A DNA stretch of 64,000 bases from Fodinibacter sp963695175 (GCA_963695175.1 CAVOGG010000004.1:992001-1056000); one strand, 5' to 3'; counted from the first letter of the stretch, positions 15,579 through 26,615 are shown. Numbers and translations are program-made. The notes: generated from the sequence alone by a model not told the origin.

Positions 15579-16874
15579 TCAGTGGGTCTTGGTCTCGGTG
15601 GGCTCGGCTCGGCCGTGCTCGGCCTCGTCGTCGTCGGTGTGGTCCCCGGTGTGGGTGACCGGAGCGTGCTCGTAGGCCGGCGAGGTGATCTCGGCCGCCT
15701 TCTCCCACTCGTCGTTGACGTTGTCCGCGCCGACGTGCTCGCGGCGCGAGCTGCGGAAGATCCAGGTCGAGAACGCGGCGAGGAGGAGGAAGACGACGCT
15801 CGCGCCGAGGGCCCCGCCGAGGCTGTCACCGATCCACCACATGATGGCGCCCATCAGGGCCGCGATCGGGAAGGTCGTGGCCCACGCGGTGACCATCCGA
15901 CCAGCGGTCGACCAGCGCACCGGCGTCCCGCGGCCGAGGCCGCCACCGAGCACCGAGCCGGTGGCCACCTGGGTGGTCGACAGGGCGAAGCCGAGGTGGC
16001 TGGCGGAGAGCAGCACGGCCGCGGTGCTGCCGTCGCTCGACATGCCCTGGCGGGGGGTGATGTCGACCAGGCCCTTGCCCAGGGTGCGGATGATCCGCCA
16101 CCCGCCGAGGTAGGTGCCGGCGGCGATGGCCGTCGCGGCGCTGAACTTCACCCACACCGGGATGGAGGTGGTGCTGGTCCAGTGCCCACTGGCGATGAGC
16201 GCCAGGGTCATGACCCCCATCGTCTTCTGCGCGTCGTTGGTGCCGTGGGCGATCGAGACGAGCGAGGCGCTGCCGACCTGGCCGTAGCGGAAGTACCGCT
16301 CCTCCAGCCGGTGCATGACGCTCTCGGTCACCTTGTGCACCAGCCAGCAGCCGGTGAAGGCGACGGCGATGGCGATGACGGGGGAGATCATCGAGGGAAG
16401 CAGGATCTTGCCGACCACGCCGTCGAGCTTGGTGCCGTCACCGGACCACTTCACGCCGGCCCAGCCCAGGCCCGCGGCGCCGGCGCCGGTGAGCCCGCCG
16501 AGCAGCGCGTGCGACGAGCTCGACGGCAGGCCGAGCAGCCAGGTGAACAGGTTCCACAGGATGCCGCCGGCCAGGCCGGCCAGGATGATGAGCAGCACCG
16601 CCTGGCCCCCGTCGGCCAGCAGCTCGGGGTTGGGCGCCCCGTCCTTGGTCTGCAGGTTGATCACGGCGTTGGTGACGGTGAGGGCCACCTGCACCGAGAG
16701 GAAGGCGCCGACGAGGTTCAGGATCGCCGACAGGCCCACGGCGACCTTGGGCTTCAGGGCTCCGGTGGAGATCGACGCAGCCATGGCGTTGGCGGTGTCG
16801 TGGAAGCCGTTCGTGAAGTCGAAGGCCAGCGCCGTCACGATGACAAGCACGAGGGTGATGTTTGCTGCGTCCAC
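15579..16874 (-). CDS. pit: Inorganic phosphate transporter, PiT family
   Basis: A 431-residue PHO4-family permease that imports phosphate (as a metal-phosphate complex in bacteria) with protons. Both inverted-topology signature motifs are present: DFTNGFHDTANAMA near the N-terminus and SIAHGTNDAQKTMGVM in the second half. About ten helices, then a hydrophilic, acidic and His-rich C-terminal tail. GTG 16874 is chosen since the first helix begins within 10 residues; the longer open frame runs over the divergent gene. A PHO-box-like array lies 30-70 bp upstream. Confidence 0.93.
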   Translation of the reverse strand: MDAANITLVLVIVTALAFDFTNGFHDTANAMAASISTGALKPKVAVGLSAILNLVGAFLSVQVALTVTNAVINLQTKDGAPNPELLADGGQAVLLIILAGLAGGILWNLFTWLLGLPSSSSHALLGGLTGAGAAGLGWAGVKWSGDGTKLDGVVGKILLPSMISPVIAIAVAFTGCWLVHKVTESVMHRLEERYFRYGQVGSASLVSIAHGTNDAQKTMGVMTLALIASGHWTSTTSIPVWVKFSAATAIAAGTYLGGWRIIRTLGKGLVDITPRQGMSSDGSTAAVLLSASHLGFALSTTQVATGSVLGGGLGRGTPVRWSTAGRMVTAWATTFPIAALMGAIMWWIGDSLGGALGASVVFLLLAAFSTWIFRSSRREHVGADNVNDEWEKAAEITSPAYEHAPVTHTGDHTDDDEAEHGRAEPTETKTH

Positions 16875-16903
16875 GAAACAAGAGTGTGCGGTCGCCACCT
16901 CCA

Positions 16904-16943
16904 CTTCACCAAGACGAGCGGGCGTGTTCACCCGTTGTTCACC
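16904..16943. promoter_or_regulatory. PHO-box-like direct repeats upstream of pit
   Basis: GTTCACC at 16926-16932 and again at 16937-16943 are exactly 11 nt apart, and CTTCACC at 16904-16910 is 22 nt (two periods) before the first. Eleven-nucleotide direct repeats with a GTTCACC core are the binding unit of the Streptomyces-type regulator PhoP. The array is 30-69 bp upstream of the pit start in the 115-bp divergent region shared with an unknown gene. Confidence 0.65.
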
Positions 16944-16989
16944 TGCCTCAGGCGCGGCCGCGTGGCCGCGCGCTGTCAGGCTTGCGCCG

Positions 16990-17454
16990 ATGAGCGACCT
17001 CGACTGGAGCACGCCCGACGGCCTCACGGCCATCCGCGCCCACCTCGCCGCCCGGATCGACGGGTGGCGCCAGCCGGTCGCGCACGCCGTGGGCCTGAGC
17101 CCCGCGTCGTCGTCGCCGGAATGGGTGTTCGCCCACGTCAACCACCCCGGCGGGGCCCACGGGCTGGCCGCCGTCGTGCTCGCCACGGTGCTCGGCCACG
17201 ACGGGTCGACCGCCACGCTGGCGGTCTCGCGGTCCCAGCTGGCTGCTGCCGTGGAGTCCCTCGAACCGGCCCGGGCGTGCACGAGCGTGGAGCACCCGAA
17301 CCTCGCCGCCTGGCAGCAGGTGCTGCTCGAGCTCGAGGGCAACCCGGCCCGGGAGGCGCAGGCGGTGTTCGTGGCCGACCTCGACGACCCGGTCACCTCG
17401 GAGGCCGACGGCTCGATGCGGGCGACCTTCGAGGGCCACGCCCCGGAGCTCTGA
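16990..17454 (+). CDS. Hypothetical cytosolic protein
   Basis: 154 residues with no membrane helix or signal. It has WSTPDGLTAIRAHLAARIDGW at the start and an acidic C-terminal half. I do not recognise a family. The ATG at 16990 has CAGGCT (16977-16982) 7 nt upstream, consistent with a leaderless start. It diverges from pit across the PHO-box-like array, so phosphate control is possible but unproven. Confidence 0.6.
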   Translation: MSDLDWSTPDGLTAIRAHLAARIDGWRQPVAHAVGLSPASSSPEWVFAHVNHPGGAHGLAAVVLATVLGHDGSTATLAVSRSQLAAAVESLEPARACTSVEHPNLAAWQQVLLELEGNPAREAQAVFVADLDDPVTSEADGSMRATFEGHAPEL

Positions 17455-17563
17455 CGCGGAGGGGGTCCGGGGACGATCCGGCGGGCTCGCACGTTGAGCC
17501 GCGCGGACGGTGCATCGACCGACCTCGACCGGCCGACCGCCCCGCACCACACCCGGAGGACCA

Positions 17564-18223
17564 GTGCTCGACGCGCTCACCACGCTGCTCGAAGCCGGGG
17601 CGGCCGCCCCGTGGGTGCCCGCGGTCATGCTGCTCGTCGCCCTGGGGGACGCGCTCTTCCCGCCGCTGCCCAGCGAGGGCCTCCTCGTCGCGCTCGCCGC
17701 GGTCGCCGTGGCCGGTGACGGCCCGCACCTGCCCCTGCTCGCGCTCGCGGCGGGGGTCGGCGCCTTCCTCGGCGACGGCCTGACCTTCCTCGTCGGCCGC
17801 CGCTTCGGCCCTGCGCGACTGCACCGGGTCAGGAGCCCGCGCGCCCGCCGCCTGCTGGGCCACGCCTCGGGCACGCTCGAGCGGCGGGGAGCCCTGGTCG
17901 TGCTCACCGCCCGGTATGTGCCGCTCGGCCGGGTCGCCGTGAACCTCACCGCCGGTGCCACCGGCTTCCCTCCGCGTCGCTTCGCCGGCCTCGCCGCCCT
18001 GGCGGCCGCGTCGTGGGCCGTCTGGTCGGTCGCCGTCGGGGCGCTGGCCGGGCACTGGCTCGACGGGAACCCGCTGCTCGGGTCGGTCGCCGGCATCGCG
18101 CTCGCCCTCGGCCTGGGGCTCGCCGTCGACCGCGTCGCCCGCCGGGTCACCGGCTGGGGCCGGATGCCGGGCGGCTCGTCATCCGCCGCCGACCTGCAGG
18201 TCGCACCGGTCCCCTCCGGCTAG
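17564..18223 (+). CDS. DedA-family membrane protein
   Basis: 219 residues with about five hydrophobic segments. The family core is visible: VALGDALFPPLPSEGLLVAL (acidic residue and Pro pair in the re-entrant region), GAFLGDGLTFLVGRRFG, then LTARYVPLGRVAVNLTAGATG, where the conserved Arg and Gly-rich turn lie. DedA/SNARE-associated proteins are linked to lipid scrambling or transport and membrane homeostasis; recent work includes undecaprenyl-phosphate and PE flippases. GTG 17564 follows GGAGGA by 5 nt. Terminal residues are Ser/Ala-rich. Confidence 0.85.
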   Translation: MLDALTTLLEAGAAAPWVPAVMLLVALGDALFPPLPSEGLLVALAAVAVAGDGPHLPLLALAAGVGAFLGDGLTFLVGRRFGPARLHRVRSPRARRLLGHASGTLERRGALVVLTARYVPLGRVAVNLTAGATGFPPRRFAGLAALAAASWAVWSVAVGALAGHWLDGNPLLGSVAGIALALGLGLAVDRVARRVTGWGRMPGGSSSAADLQVAPVPSG

Positions 18224-18264
18224 GTCCGACCCGCGCGGCCGGGTACCCACCGCACGCCCGGTCG

Positions 18265-18291
18265 TTTGCACTCTCCACCCGAGAGTGCCAA
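18265..18291. promoter_or_regulatory. CIRCE element 1 (HrcA operator)
   Basis: TTTGCACTC-N9-GAGTGCCAA, matching the CIRCE consensus TTAGCACTC-N9-GAGTGCTAA at most positions. It overlaps a plausible promoter for groEL (TTTGCA at 18265 and AATAAT near 18290). HrcA is not in the window. Confidence 0.88.
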
Positions 18292-18299
18292 TAATGGCG

Positions 18300-18326
18300 T
18301 TAGCACTCTCCCCGTGAGAGTGACAA
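18300..18326. promoter_or_regulatory. CIRCE element 2 (HrcA operator)
   Basis: TTAGCACTC-N9-GAGTGACAA, a perfect left half and near-perfect right half, 35 bp downstream of the first element and 118 bp before the groEL ATG. Confidence 0.9.
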
Positions 18327-18443
18327 CCCTGACCGGTCCGGTGAGGGTCTGGTGCCCCGGCGACATGAGCCGACGGCATCCGACTCGTCCGTCGCGGGCG
18401 CCGCCCGGTCTCCCCTTCGATTCGCGTGGGAGGAACCACCCGA

Positions 18444-20069
<1,626 letters not shown>

Positions 20070-20106
20070 GCGACAGCTCGTGACCCAGCCACCCGGCTGA
20101 ACCACA

Positions 20107-20139
20107 CGAGGGCGGTCCCCACTACGGGGGCCGCCCTCG
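20107..20139 (+). terminator. Intrinsic terminator after groEL
   Basis: A 14-bp stem with one G-T pair (20107-20120 with 20126-20139) and a 5-nt loop, 38 nt after the groEL stop. There is little T-tract, as is usual in high-GC actinobacteria. It also lies at the 3' end of the convergent HAAS-type gene. Confidence 0.8.
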
Positions 20140-20163
20140 CGGCATCCGTGTGCAGCTGGGTGC

Positions 20164-20805
20164 TCAGCGCATCCGCAGGCCCCGCGCCTGCTCGCGCGGC
20201 GAGTGGGCGCGCAGCAGCAGCCGCGCGGCGGCGCCGACCCAGAAGGCGACGAGCAGCACGGACACGACCAGGCTGGCCGCGGTGGGCAGCTCGTCGCGCC
20301 CCAGCAGCAGGAGCGGCACGCCCAGCACGCCGAAGGCCAGCACGGCCAGCGCCTTGTCGCCCGCGCCCCACCGGCGCGAGAGGAGCACGAGCAGGGTGCC
20401 GACGAACCACGGCACCGGTGCGAACGCCTCGGTCGCCGGCACGAGGGCCAGCACGACCGACAGCGCGAGCAGCGTCACGGTCGCCGCTTCCAGCCACGGC
20501 GCACCGCCGATGACGTCCACGGCGTCGTCGGCCGGGCCGAGGGCGTCGACGGGGGACAGGGCATACCCGCCCGCCTCGGCCACGAGCGCGGCCGGCGACC
20601 CGAGCTCGGTGATGGCGCGCTCGGCGGCCCGGCCGCCGTCCGGGCCGGCGTCGCGGGTCGCGTCGGCCAGGTAGTCCTCGACGCTGGCGCGCAGCTCGGT
20701 GCGCCGCTGCTCGGGCAGCACCGCCGCCTCGGTCTCGAGACGGGCCAGCCAGGCCCGGACCTCCGGCTGGTCCAGCCCGTTCGTGCTGCCCTCGCCCGCT
20801 GCCAT
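20164..20805 (-). CDS. HAAS-domain-like integral membrane protein
   Basis: 213 residues. The N-terminal 80 residues have the HAAS/DUF1700 pattern: a short helix, LPEQRRTELRASVEDYLADA, and AERAITELGSPAALVAEAGGY. Four hydrophobic helices follow (residues about 105-205), ending in a basic tail RAHSPREQARGLRMR. In other bacteria this soluble domain couples PadR-regulated modules to the membrane; here the nearest PadR is 9 kb away, so any link is speculative. The ATG 20805 start puts the domain at the very N-terminus. Confidence 0.65.
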   Translation of the reverse strand: MAAGEGSTNGLDQPEVRAWLARLETEAAVLPEQRRTELRASVEDYLADATRDAGPDGGRAAERAITELGSPAALVAEAGGYALSPVDALGPADDAVDVIGGAPWLEAATVTLLALSVVLALVPATEAFAPVPWFVGTLLVLLSRRWGAGDKALAVLAFGVLGVPLLLLGRDELPTAASLVVSVLLVAFWVGAAARLLLRAHSPREQARGLRMR

Positions 20806-20905
20806 GCGCGCCACCGTAGCGGTCCATCGGCGTGGGGTCACCCACCCGACGCTCGCCGTGCCTGCACGCCGCCACGACGCAGCGCGCGGGAGCAGGATGG
20901 CCCCC

Positions 20906-22627
20906 ATGACCAACCCCGCGGTGGACGAGCCGCTCATCCTCGGCCCGATGCTCCGTTACGTCGACGAGACGTCCGCGACCGTGTGGGTGCGCACCGCGGC
21001 ATCCGCTCGGGTCACCGTCGAACGCGCCGACCGCTCGTGGAGCGCCGCGACGGTGGCGGTGCACGGGTCGCACTACGCCCTGGTCGTGCTCGACGGGCTG
21101 CTCCCCGGGACCGACGACACCTACGCCGTGCGCGTCGACGACGTGCCCGTCTGGCCGCGACCCGGGATGCCGCCCAGCCGCATCCGCACGCTCGACCCGA
21201 ACCGCTTGCCGCACTTCGCGTTCGGCACCTGCCGCACGACTGGGCCGCACGACGCCGAGGGCAACAAGGCCCACGGCGTCGACGCGCTGCGCACCCTGGC
21301 TCTGGCGCTGCGCGACGACGCCGAGGTGCGCTGGCCGGACGTGCTGCTGCTGCTCGGCGACCAGGTCTACGCCGACACCACCCCGCACGCGGAGCTCGAG
21401 GAGTTCATGGCCGCGCGGCGCAGCCTCGACGAGCCGCCGGGTCTGGAGATCAAGGACTTCGTCGAGTACGCGGAGCTCTACCGGCTGGCCTGGAGCGAGG
21501 AGGTGATCCGGTGGGTGCTGTCGACCGTGCCGTCGGCGATGATCTTCGACGACCACGACATCCGTGACGACTGGAACACCTCGTGGTCGTGGCAACGCGA
21601 GATCCGCACGACGACGTGGTGGCAGGAGCGCATCGTCTCGGGGCTCGGTTCGTACTGGCTGTACCAGCACCTGGGCAACCTCTCCCCGGCCGAGCTGGCG
21701 CAGGAGGAGGTCTGGTGCAAGGTCGTCGAGCACCAGGCCTCCGGCGCCACCGACGAGCTCGACCTGACCGCGCGCGTCGACGCGCTCGCGGCCCGCTCCG
21801 ACGCCGACCCGACGTCGTACCGGTGGAGCTACACGCGTGCGCTCGGCGACAGCACCCTGGTCGTCATCGACTCGCGGGCCGCCCGCGAGCTGCGACCCGA
21901 CGGGCGCTCGATGCTCGACGCCGACGAGCTGCGCTGGGTCGACGACGTGCTGCAGGGCGGGGTGCGCCACCTGTTCATCGGCACCTCGCTGCCGTTCCTC
22001 CTGCCCCCCGGGCTGCACGACTTCGAGGCGATGGACGAGGTACTGGCCCAGGGCGCGTACGGCCGCACCGTGGCCCGGGCCGCCGAGAAGCTGCGGCGCA
22101 GCATCGACCTCGAGCACTGGGCCGCCTTCAACGAGGGCTTCGACGAGCTGTTCGAGCTGGTCATGCAGGTGGCCCGCGGCGAGCGCGGCCCGGCGCCGCA
22201 GACGATCACCTTCCTCTCCGGCGACGTGCACAACTCCTACCTCGCCGAGGTCACCGACCCGTTGAGGCTGGGGGCGCAGTCGCGGGTGCTGCAGGCGGTG
22301 TGCTCGCCGATCCGCAACCCGATGCCGCGGGGCGTGCGGGTGTTCGTGTCGCTGTTCGCGAAGTCGCTGGTGCGGCCGATGCGGTTCATCGCGACCCACT
22401 CGCCCGACGTCCCGAGCCCCGACTACCCGTGGACGGTCACCGACGGGCCCTGGTTCGACAACAACATCTCCCTGGTCACCGTCGGGCAGAACGAGCTCGC
22501 GCTGACCTGGGCGACCGGGGTCGTGGAGGGCGACGAGGCCCGCCCGCGGCTGCAGCAGGTGTATGCCGTGAGCCTCGACCCGCTGCCCGCGACGGCCAGG
22601 GTGCCCTCGGGGTCCGTTCAGGGTTGA
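20906..22627 (+). CDS. PhoD-like metallophosphoesterase
   Basis: 573 residues. An N-terminal fibronectin-like beta domain (about residues 8-90, with ATVWVRTAA and YAVRVDD) precedes the PhoD-like catalytic domain: FAFGTCR, LLLLGDQVYADTT, MIFDDHDIRDDWNTS and ITFLSGDVHNSYLAEV, together giving the metal-coordinating Asp, His and Asn. Secreted PhoD enzymes carry a Tat signal; none is present, so this is probably cytosolic and may act on phosphodiesters or phosphoesters. ATG 20906 is preferred over 20897 because CAGGAT (20893-20898) sits 7 nt before it and overlaps the earlier codon. Confidence 0.83.
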   Translation: MTNPAVDEPLILGPMLRYVDETSATVWVRTAASARVTVERADRSWSAATVAVHGSHYALVVLDGLLPGTDDTYAVRVDDVPVWPRPGMPPSRIRTLDPNRLPHFAFGTCRTTGPHDAEGNKAHGVDALRTLALALRDDAEVRWPDVLLLLGDQVYADTTPHAELEEFMAARRSLDEPPGLEIKDFVEYAELYRLAWSEEVIRWVLSTVPSAMIFDDHDIRDDWNTSWSWQREIRTTTWWQERIVSGLGSYWLYQHLGNLSPAELAQEEVWCKVVEHQASGATDELDLTARVDALAARSDADPTSYRWSYTRALGDSTLVVIDSRAARELRPDGRSMLDADELRWVDDVLQGGVRHLFIGTSLPFLLPPGLHDFEAMDEVLAQGAYGRTVARAAEKLRRSIDLEHWAAFNEGFDELFELVMQVARGERGPAPQTITFLSGDVHNSYLAEVTDPLRLGAQSRVLQAVCSPIRNPMPRGVRVFVSLFAKSLVRPMRFIATHSPDVPSPDYPWTVTDGPWFDNNISLVTVGQNELALTWATGVVEGDEARPRLQQVYAVSLDPLPATARVPSGSVQG

Positions 22628-22747
22628 CCACGACGGCGGAACACCGGGCCGGTCGCCTAGCGTTGGTGGGGCAGGAGGCGGCGCGCGACAGGTTCGCGTA
22701 CCGGCTCGCCCGCCCGGCCGCACCCCGGCCCGCACCGAAGGACCACC

Positions 22748-23524
22748 ATGACCCTCACCAACGCGCCCGCCAGCGAGACCGGTGAGCGACTGGCCGCCGC
22801 CCGGGTCGAGGGGCTGAGCAAGGTCTACGGGTCGGGCGAGACCAGGGTGGTCGCGCTCGACGACGTCACACTCGACCTCTACGCCGGTGAGTTCACCGCG
22901 ATCATGGGCAAGTCCGGCTCGGGCAAGTCGACCCTGATGCACTGCGCCGCCGGCCTCGACGACGCGACCGCGGGGCACGTCTTCCTCGGGGACGTCGACC
23001 TGACCACGCTCAAGGAGCGTCACCTCACCGAGCTGCGCCGCGACCGCATCGGCTTCGTCTTCCAGGCCTTCAACCTGGTGCCCACCCTCACCGCGCGCGA
23101 GAACATCGAGCTGCCGTCGGCCATCGCGGGGCGTCGCCCGGACCCCGCCTGGTTCGACGAGGTCATCGACACCGTCGGCCTGCGCGACCGGCTGGGTCAC
23201 CGGCCGAGCGAGCTCTCCGGCGGCCAGCAGCAGCGGGTGGCCTGTGCCCGGGCCCTCGTGGGCCGCCCGGACGTGGTCTTCGCCGACGAGCCCACCGGCA
23301 ACCTCGACTCGACGTCCGGCGCCGAGGTGCTGGGATTCCTGCGCCGGGTGGTCGACACCCACCGGCAGACCGTGGTCATGGTGACCCACGACCCGGGTGC
23401 CGCGAGCTGGACCGACCGGGTGGTGTTCCTCGCCGACGGCCGCGTGGTGGAGGAGCTGCGCGCCCCCACCCCCGAGCGTGTGCTCGCGGCGATGGCCCGG
23501 CTCGACCAGCCTGCCGGGGCCTGA
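22748..23524 (+). CDS. ABC transporter ATP-binding protein (MacB/LolD type)
   Basis: 258 residues. Walker A is GKSGSGKST, the Q-loop is in FVFQAFNLVP, the signature is LSGGQQQR, Walker B is VVFADEPTGNLD, and the H-loop is in VVMVTHD. TGNLDS and FNLVPTLT are typical of the MacB/LolD/FtsE group that works with FtsX-type permeases, acting as mechanotransmitters or exporters rather than importers. The stop is 3 nt before the permease GTG. Confidence 0.93.
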   Translation: MTLTNAPASETGERLAAARVEGLSKVYGSGETRVVALDDVTLDLYAGEFTAIMGKSGSGKSTLMHCAAGLDDATAGHVFLGDVDLTTLKERHLTELRRDRIGFVFQAFNLVPTLTARENIELPSAIAGRRPDPAWFDEVIDTVGLRDRLGHRPSELSGGQQQRVACARALVGRPDVVFADEPTGNLDSTSGAEVLGFLRRVVDTHRQTVVMVTHDPGAASWTDRVVFLADGRVVEELRAPTPERVLAAMARLDQPAGA

Positions 23525-23527
23525 CCC

Positions 23528-26086
23528 GTGCTGCGAGCCACCTGGCGCAGCGTCTTCGCGCGAAAGCTCCGGCTCTTCCTCAGCGCCTTCGCGGTCATCC
23601 TGGGCGTGGCGTTCGTGTCCGGTTCCTACGTCTTCACCGACACGCTGGGCCAGGCCTTCACCGGGCTGACCAGCGGTGCGGTCGGTGACGTCATCGTGCG
23701 GCCGGGCACCTCGGCCGACAGCGGCGGCGGCTTCGGCGGTGGCACCTCGGGGTCGCGCAGCGTGCCGGCGTCGCTGGTCGACGAGCTGGCCGCCGTGCCC
23801 GGCGCGGCGCGGGCCGACGGCCGCATCACCAGCTTCGGCACCTTCGTGGTCGGCAGGGACGGCAAGCTGATCGGTGGCTCGGGGCCTCCCGGGATCGCCG
23901 TCAACTACACCACCGGGCCCGCCGCCAACGGGGTTCCCGTGGCGACGCTCGAGAGCGGTCGGTGGCCGGGCGCCGTGGGCGAGATCGTGCTCGACGACAC
24001 GACCGCCGGCAAGGCCGGCTATGTCGTGGGCGACACGGTGCCGCTCGTCACCGCCACCGAGCAGCCTCGTCTCGAGGCGACGCTGGTCGGCACGGCCGCG
24101 TTCGGGGGGTCGACCCTCGTCGGTGCGAGCGTCGTCATGTTCGACACCGCGCAGGCCCAGGACCTGTTCCTCCAGGGCGACGATGCCTTCTCGCAGGTGT
24201 GGGTGACGGCGGCCCCCGGCACCAGCCAGGAGCAGCTGCTCGCCTCCGTCACCAAGGCCCTCCCGAAGGACACCCAGGCTGCGACCGGAGACGCCACCGC
24301 CGCCCGCGCGGCCAGCCGGATCGACGAGGCGCTGTCGTTCGTCACCACCTTCCTGCTCGTCTTCGCGGGCATCGCCCTGACGGTGGGTGCCTTCCTCATC
24401 GTCAACACCTTCTCGATCCTCGTGGCCCAGCGCAGTCGCGAGCTGGCCCTGCTGCGGGCCATCGGCGCGAGCCGGCGGCAGGTGGCGCGGTCGGTGCTCC
24501 TCGAGGCGGGCCTTGTCGGGCTCGTCGGGTCGGCGGTCGGGGTCGGCCTCGGTGTGCTGCTCGCCATCGGCATCAAGGAGGTCTTCGGGCGGTTCGGGCT
24601 CGACCTCAGCAAGAACGCACTGGTGCTCGAGCCGCGCACGGTGGTCGTGAGCCTCGTCGTCGGGGTGCTCGTCACCCTGGCGGCCGCCTACCTGCCGGCG
24701 CGACGGGCCGGCCGGGTGCCCCCCGTCGCCGCGATGCGCGACGACGTGGCACTGGCCGAGAGCGGCCTGAAGTGGCGCCTCACGGTGGGCGTGGTGCTCC
24801 TCGCCGCGGGCATCGCGGGCATGGCCGCCGGCCTGCTCGGCGTCGGCTCGGAGCCCACCTACGTGCTCGGGGCCGGCGCCTTCGGGGTCCTCGTCGGCAC
24901 CGCCCTGCTCAGCCCGGTGCTCGGCCGGCCGGTGCTGGCTGGGCTGGGCTGGCTCTACCGGCGAGGATTCGGTGCCGTCGGGCTGATGGCCGAACAGAAC
25001 ACCCTGCGCAACCCTCGCCGCACCGCCGCGACCGCCTCGGCCCTGATGATCGGCGTCTCTCTCGTGACGATGATGGCGGTGCTCGGGGCCTCGGCCAAGG
25101 CCAGCCTCGACAAGACCCTGGCCGAGGACATCGTCGCCGACTACATCGTCACCAACCCCGTGGGGCAGCCGTTCTCGAGCACCGTGGCCCGCGAGATCGA
25201 ACAGGTCCCGGGCGTCGCCGCCGTCGCTCAGGTGCGCGGAGCGCTGCTCCAGGTCGACGGCGACCGGGACTTCGCCACTGCCGTCGACCCCGCGGCCATC
25301 GCCGCTGTCGCCGACCCCGAGGTCACCACCGGCTCGCTGTCGGCGCTCGACGCCGGGTCAGCGGCGCTCTCGGGGGACTTCGCGCGAGAGAAGGGTCTCG
25401 CGGTCGGGTCGACCGTGACGATCGGCTATGCCGGCGAGGAGACCGAGGCCACCGTCGTCGCCACCTACGTGCCCGACAGCGTTCTCGGCTCGGACCTCAC
25501 GATGTCGCTCGAGGGGTTCGAGGCCATCGGCGTGCCGCCGACCGACCGAACCGTCTACGTCACCGCCCAGCCGGGCACCGACCGTGCCGCGCTGTCGGCC
25601 GGGCTCGACGCGGTGGTCGCGGACCTGCCGACGGTGAGCGTCAACGACCAGGCCGAGTTCGCGGCCGAGCAGCGCCAGCCGATCGACCGGCTGCTCTTCA
25701 TCGTCTACGCCCTGCTCGGCCTGGCCGTCGTCATCGCCGTGCTCGGCATCGTCAACACCCTGGCACTGTCGGTGATCGAGCGGATCCGCGAGATCGGCCT
25801 GCTGCGGGCCGTCGGCCTCAGCCGCCGCCAGCTGCGCACCATGCTGCGGCTGGAGGCGGTGGCGATCGCCCTGCTCGGCGCGGTGCTGGGGATCGTCGTG
25901 GGCCTGGCGTTCGCGCTGGCCCTGCAGCGCTCGCTGGCCGACGACGGGCTCGACGTGCTCGCGGTGCCGGGCGCCCAGCTCGTGGGGTTCGTGCTCGTGG
26001 CCGGGCTGGTCGGGGTGCTCGCAGCCCTGTGGCCCGGCCGCCGCGCGGCACGGCTCGACGTGCTGCGCGCCATCGCGACTGAATAG
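23528..26086 (+). CDS. ABC transporter permease with two FtsX domains
   Basis: 852 residues. One N-terminal helix is followed by an extracytoplasmic region of about 220 residues, then an FtsX four-helix set (FSILVAQRSRELALLRAIGASRRQVARSV region), a second large extracytoplasmic segment (about 540-700) and a final FtsX set (IGLLRAVGLSRRQLRTMLRLE). Each set has the cytoplasmic coupling sequence ELxLLRAxGxSRRQ. The fused double-FtsX layout matches Gram-positive MacB-like exporters of peptides or lipids; substrate unknown. Its TAG stop doubles as part of the -10 of the next gene. Confidence 0.9.
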   Translation: MLRATWRSVFARKLRLFLSAFAVILGVAFVSGSYVFTDTLGQAFTGLTSGAVGDVIVRPGTSADSGGGFGGGTSGSRSVPASLVDELAAVPGAARADGRITSFGTFVVGRDGKLIGGSGPPGIAVNYTTGPAANGVPVATLESGRWPGAVGEIVLDDTTAGKAGYVVGDTVPLVTATEQPRLEATLVGTAAFGGSTLVGASVVMFDTAQAQDLFLQGDDAFSQVWVTAAPGTSQEQLLASVTKALPKDTQAATGDATAARAASRIDEALSFVTTFLLVFAGIALTVGAFLIVNTFSILVAQRSRELALLRAIGASRRQVARSVLLEAGLVGLVGSAVGVGLGVLLAIGIKEVFGRFGLDLSKNALVLEPRTVVVSLVVGVLVTLAAAYLPARRAGRVPPVAAMRDDVALAESGLKWRLTVGVVLLAAGIAGMAAGLLGVGSEPTYVLGAGAFGVLVGTALLSPVLGRPVLAGLGWLYRRGFGAVGLMAEQNTLRNPRRTAATASALMIGVSLVTMMAVLGASAKASLDKTLAEDIVADYIVTNPVGQPFSSTVAREIEQVPGVAAVAQVRGALLQVDGDRDFATAVDPAAIAAVADPEVTTGSLSALDAGSAALSGDFAREKGLAVGSTVTIGYAGEETEATVVATYVPDSVLGSDLTMSLEGFEAIGVPPTDRTVYVTAQPGTDRAALSAGLDAVVADLPTVSVNDQAEFAAEQRQPIDRLLFIVYALLGLAVVIAVLGIVNTLALSVIERIREIGLLRAVGLSRRQLRTMLRLEAVAIALLGAVLGIVVGLAFALALQRSLADDGLDVLAVPGAQLVGFVLVAGLVGVLAALWPGRRAARLDVLRAIATE

Positions 26087-26096
26087 GGTCGTTCAC

Positions 26097-26615
26097 GTGG
26101 GTTCCTCACCGCCTGCCGACGACCTGCCGCACGAGCTGCACGTGGGTGAACGCTGCTACGTCGTCGCCCGGGGCACGGTCGACGACGTCCCAGCGGTCGT
26201 CGCCCTGCTGCGCGACGACGAGCTGGGCTCCACGCGGGAGTCCGCCCCTGCAGCCGGCCTGCCGCTCGACTACCGACGCGCGTTCGAGGAGATCGACGCC
26301 GACCCGCACCAGCTGCTCGTCGTCGTGACGCGACAGGGCGGCGAGGCCGTCGCCACCCTGCAGCTGACCTTCCTTCGCACGCTCTCACGTCGGGGCGCGC
26401 TGCGGATGCAGGTCGAGGCCGTGCGCGTGGCGGGCCCAGAACGGGGAGCCGGGCTGGGCCAGGCCCTGCTGGGCTGGGCTGCCGACGTCGGGCGGGCACG
26501 CGGCGCCGTGGTGGCACAGCTGACGACCGACCGTCGCCGGGTCGGTGCCCACCGCTTCTACGAGCGGCTCGGCTGGGTCGACTCCCACAAGGGGATGAAG
26601 CTCGACCTCACCTGA
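26097..26615 (+). CDS. GNAT-family N-acetyltransferase
   Basis: 172 residues with GNAT motif B/A architecture: LQLTFLRTLSRRGALRMQVEAVRV forms the central strand pair, RGAGLGQALLGWA the acetyl-CoA pyrophosphate loop (R/QxxGxG/A), and RFYERLGWVDSHKGMKLDL the C-terminal strand with the catalytic Tyr. TAGGGT at 26084-26089, overlapping the upstream stop codon, lies 7 nt from GTG 26097, suggesting leaderless transcription. Substrate unknown. Confidence 0.85.
   Translation: MGSSPPADDLPHELHVGERCYVVARGTVDDVPAVVALLRDDELGSTRESAPAAGLPLDYRRAFEEIDADPHQLLVVVTRQGGEAVATLQLTFLRTLSRRGALRMQVEAVRVAGPERGAGLGQALLGWAADVGRARGAVVAQLTTDRRRVGAHRFYERLGWVDSHKGMKLDLT

Noticed and set aside
22624..22663. TTGACC and TAGCGT as a promoter for the MacB/FtsX pair
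   Set aside because: Spacing of 28 bp is too long for a sigma-70 type promoter.
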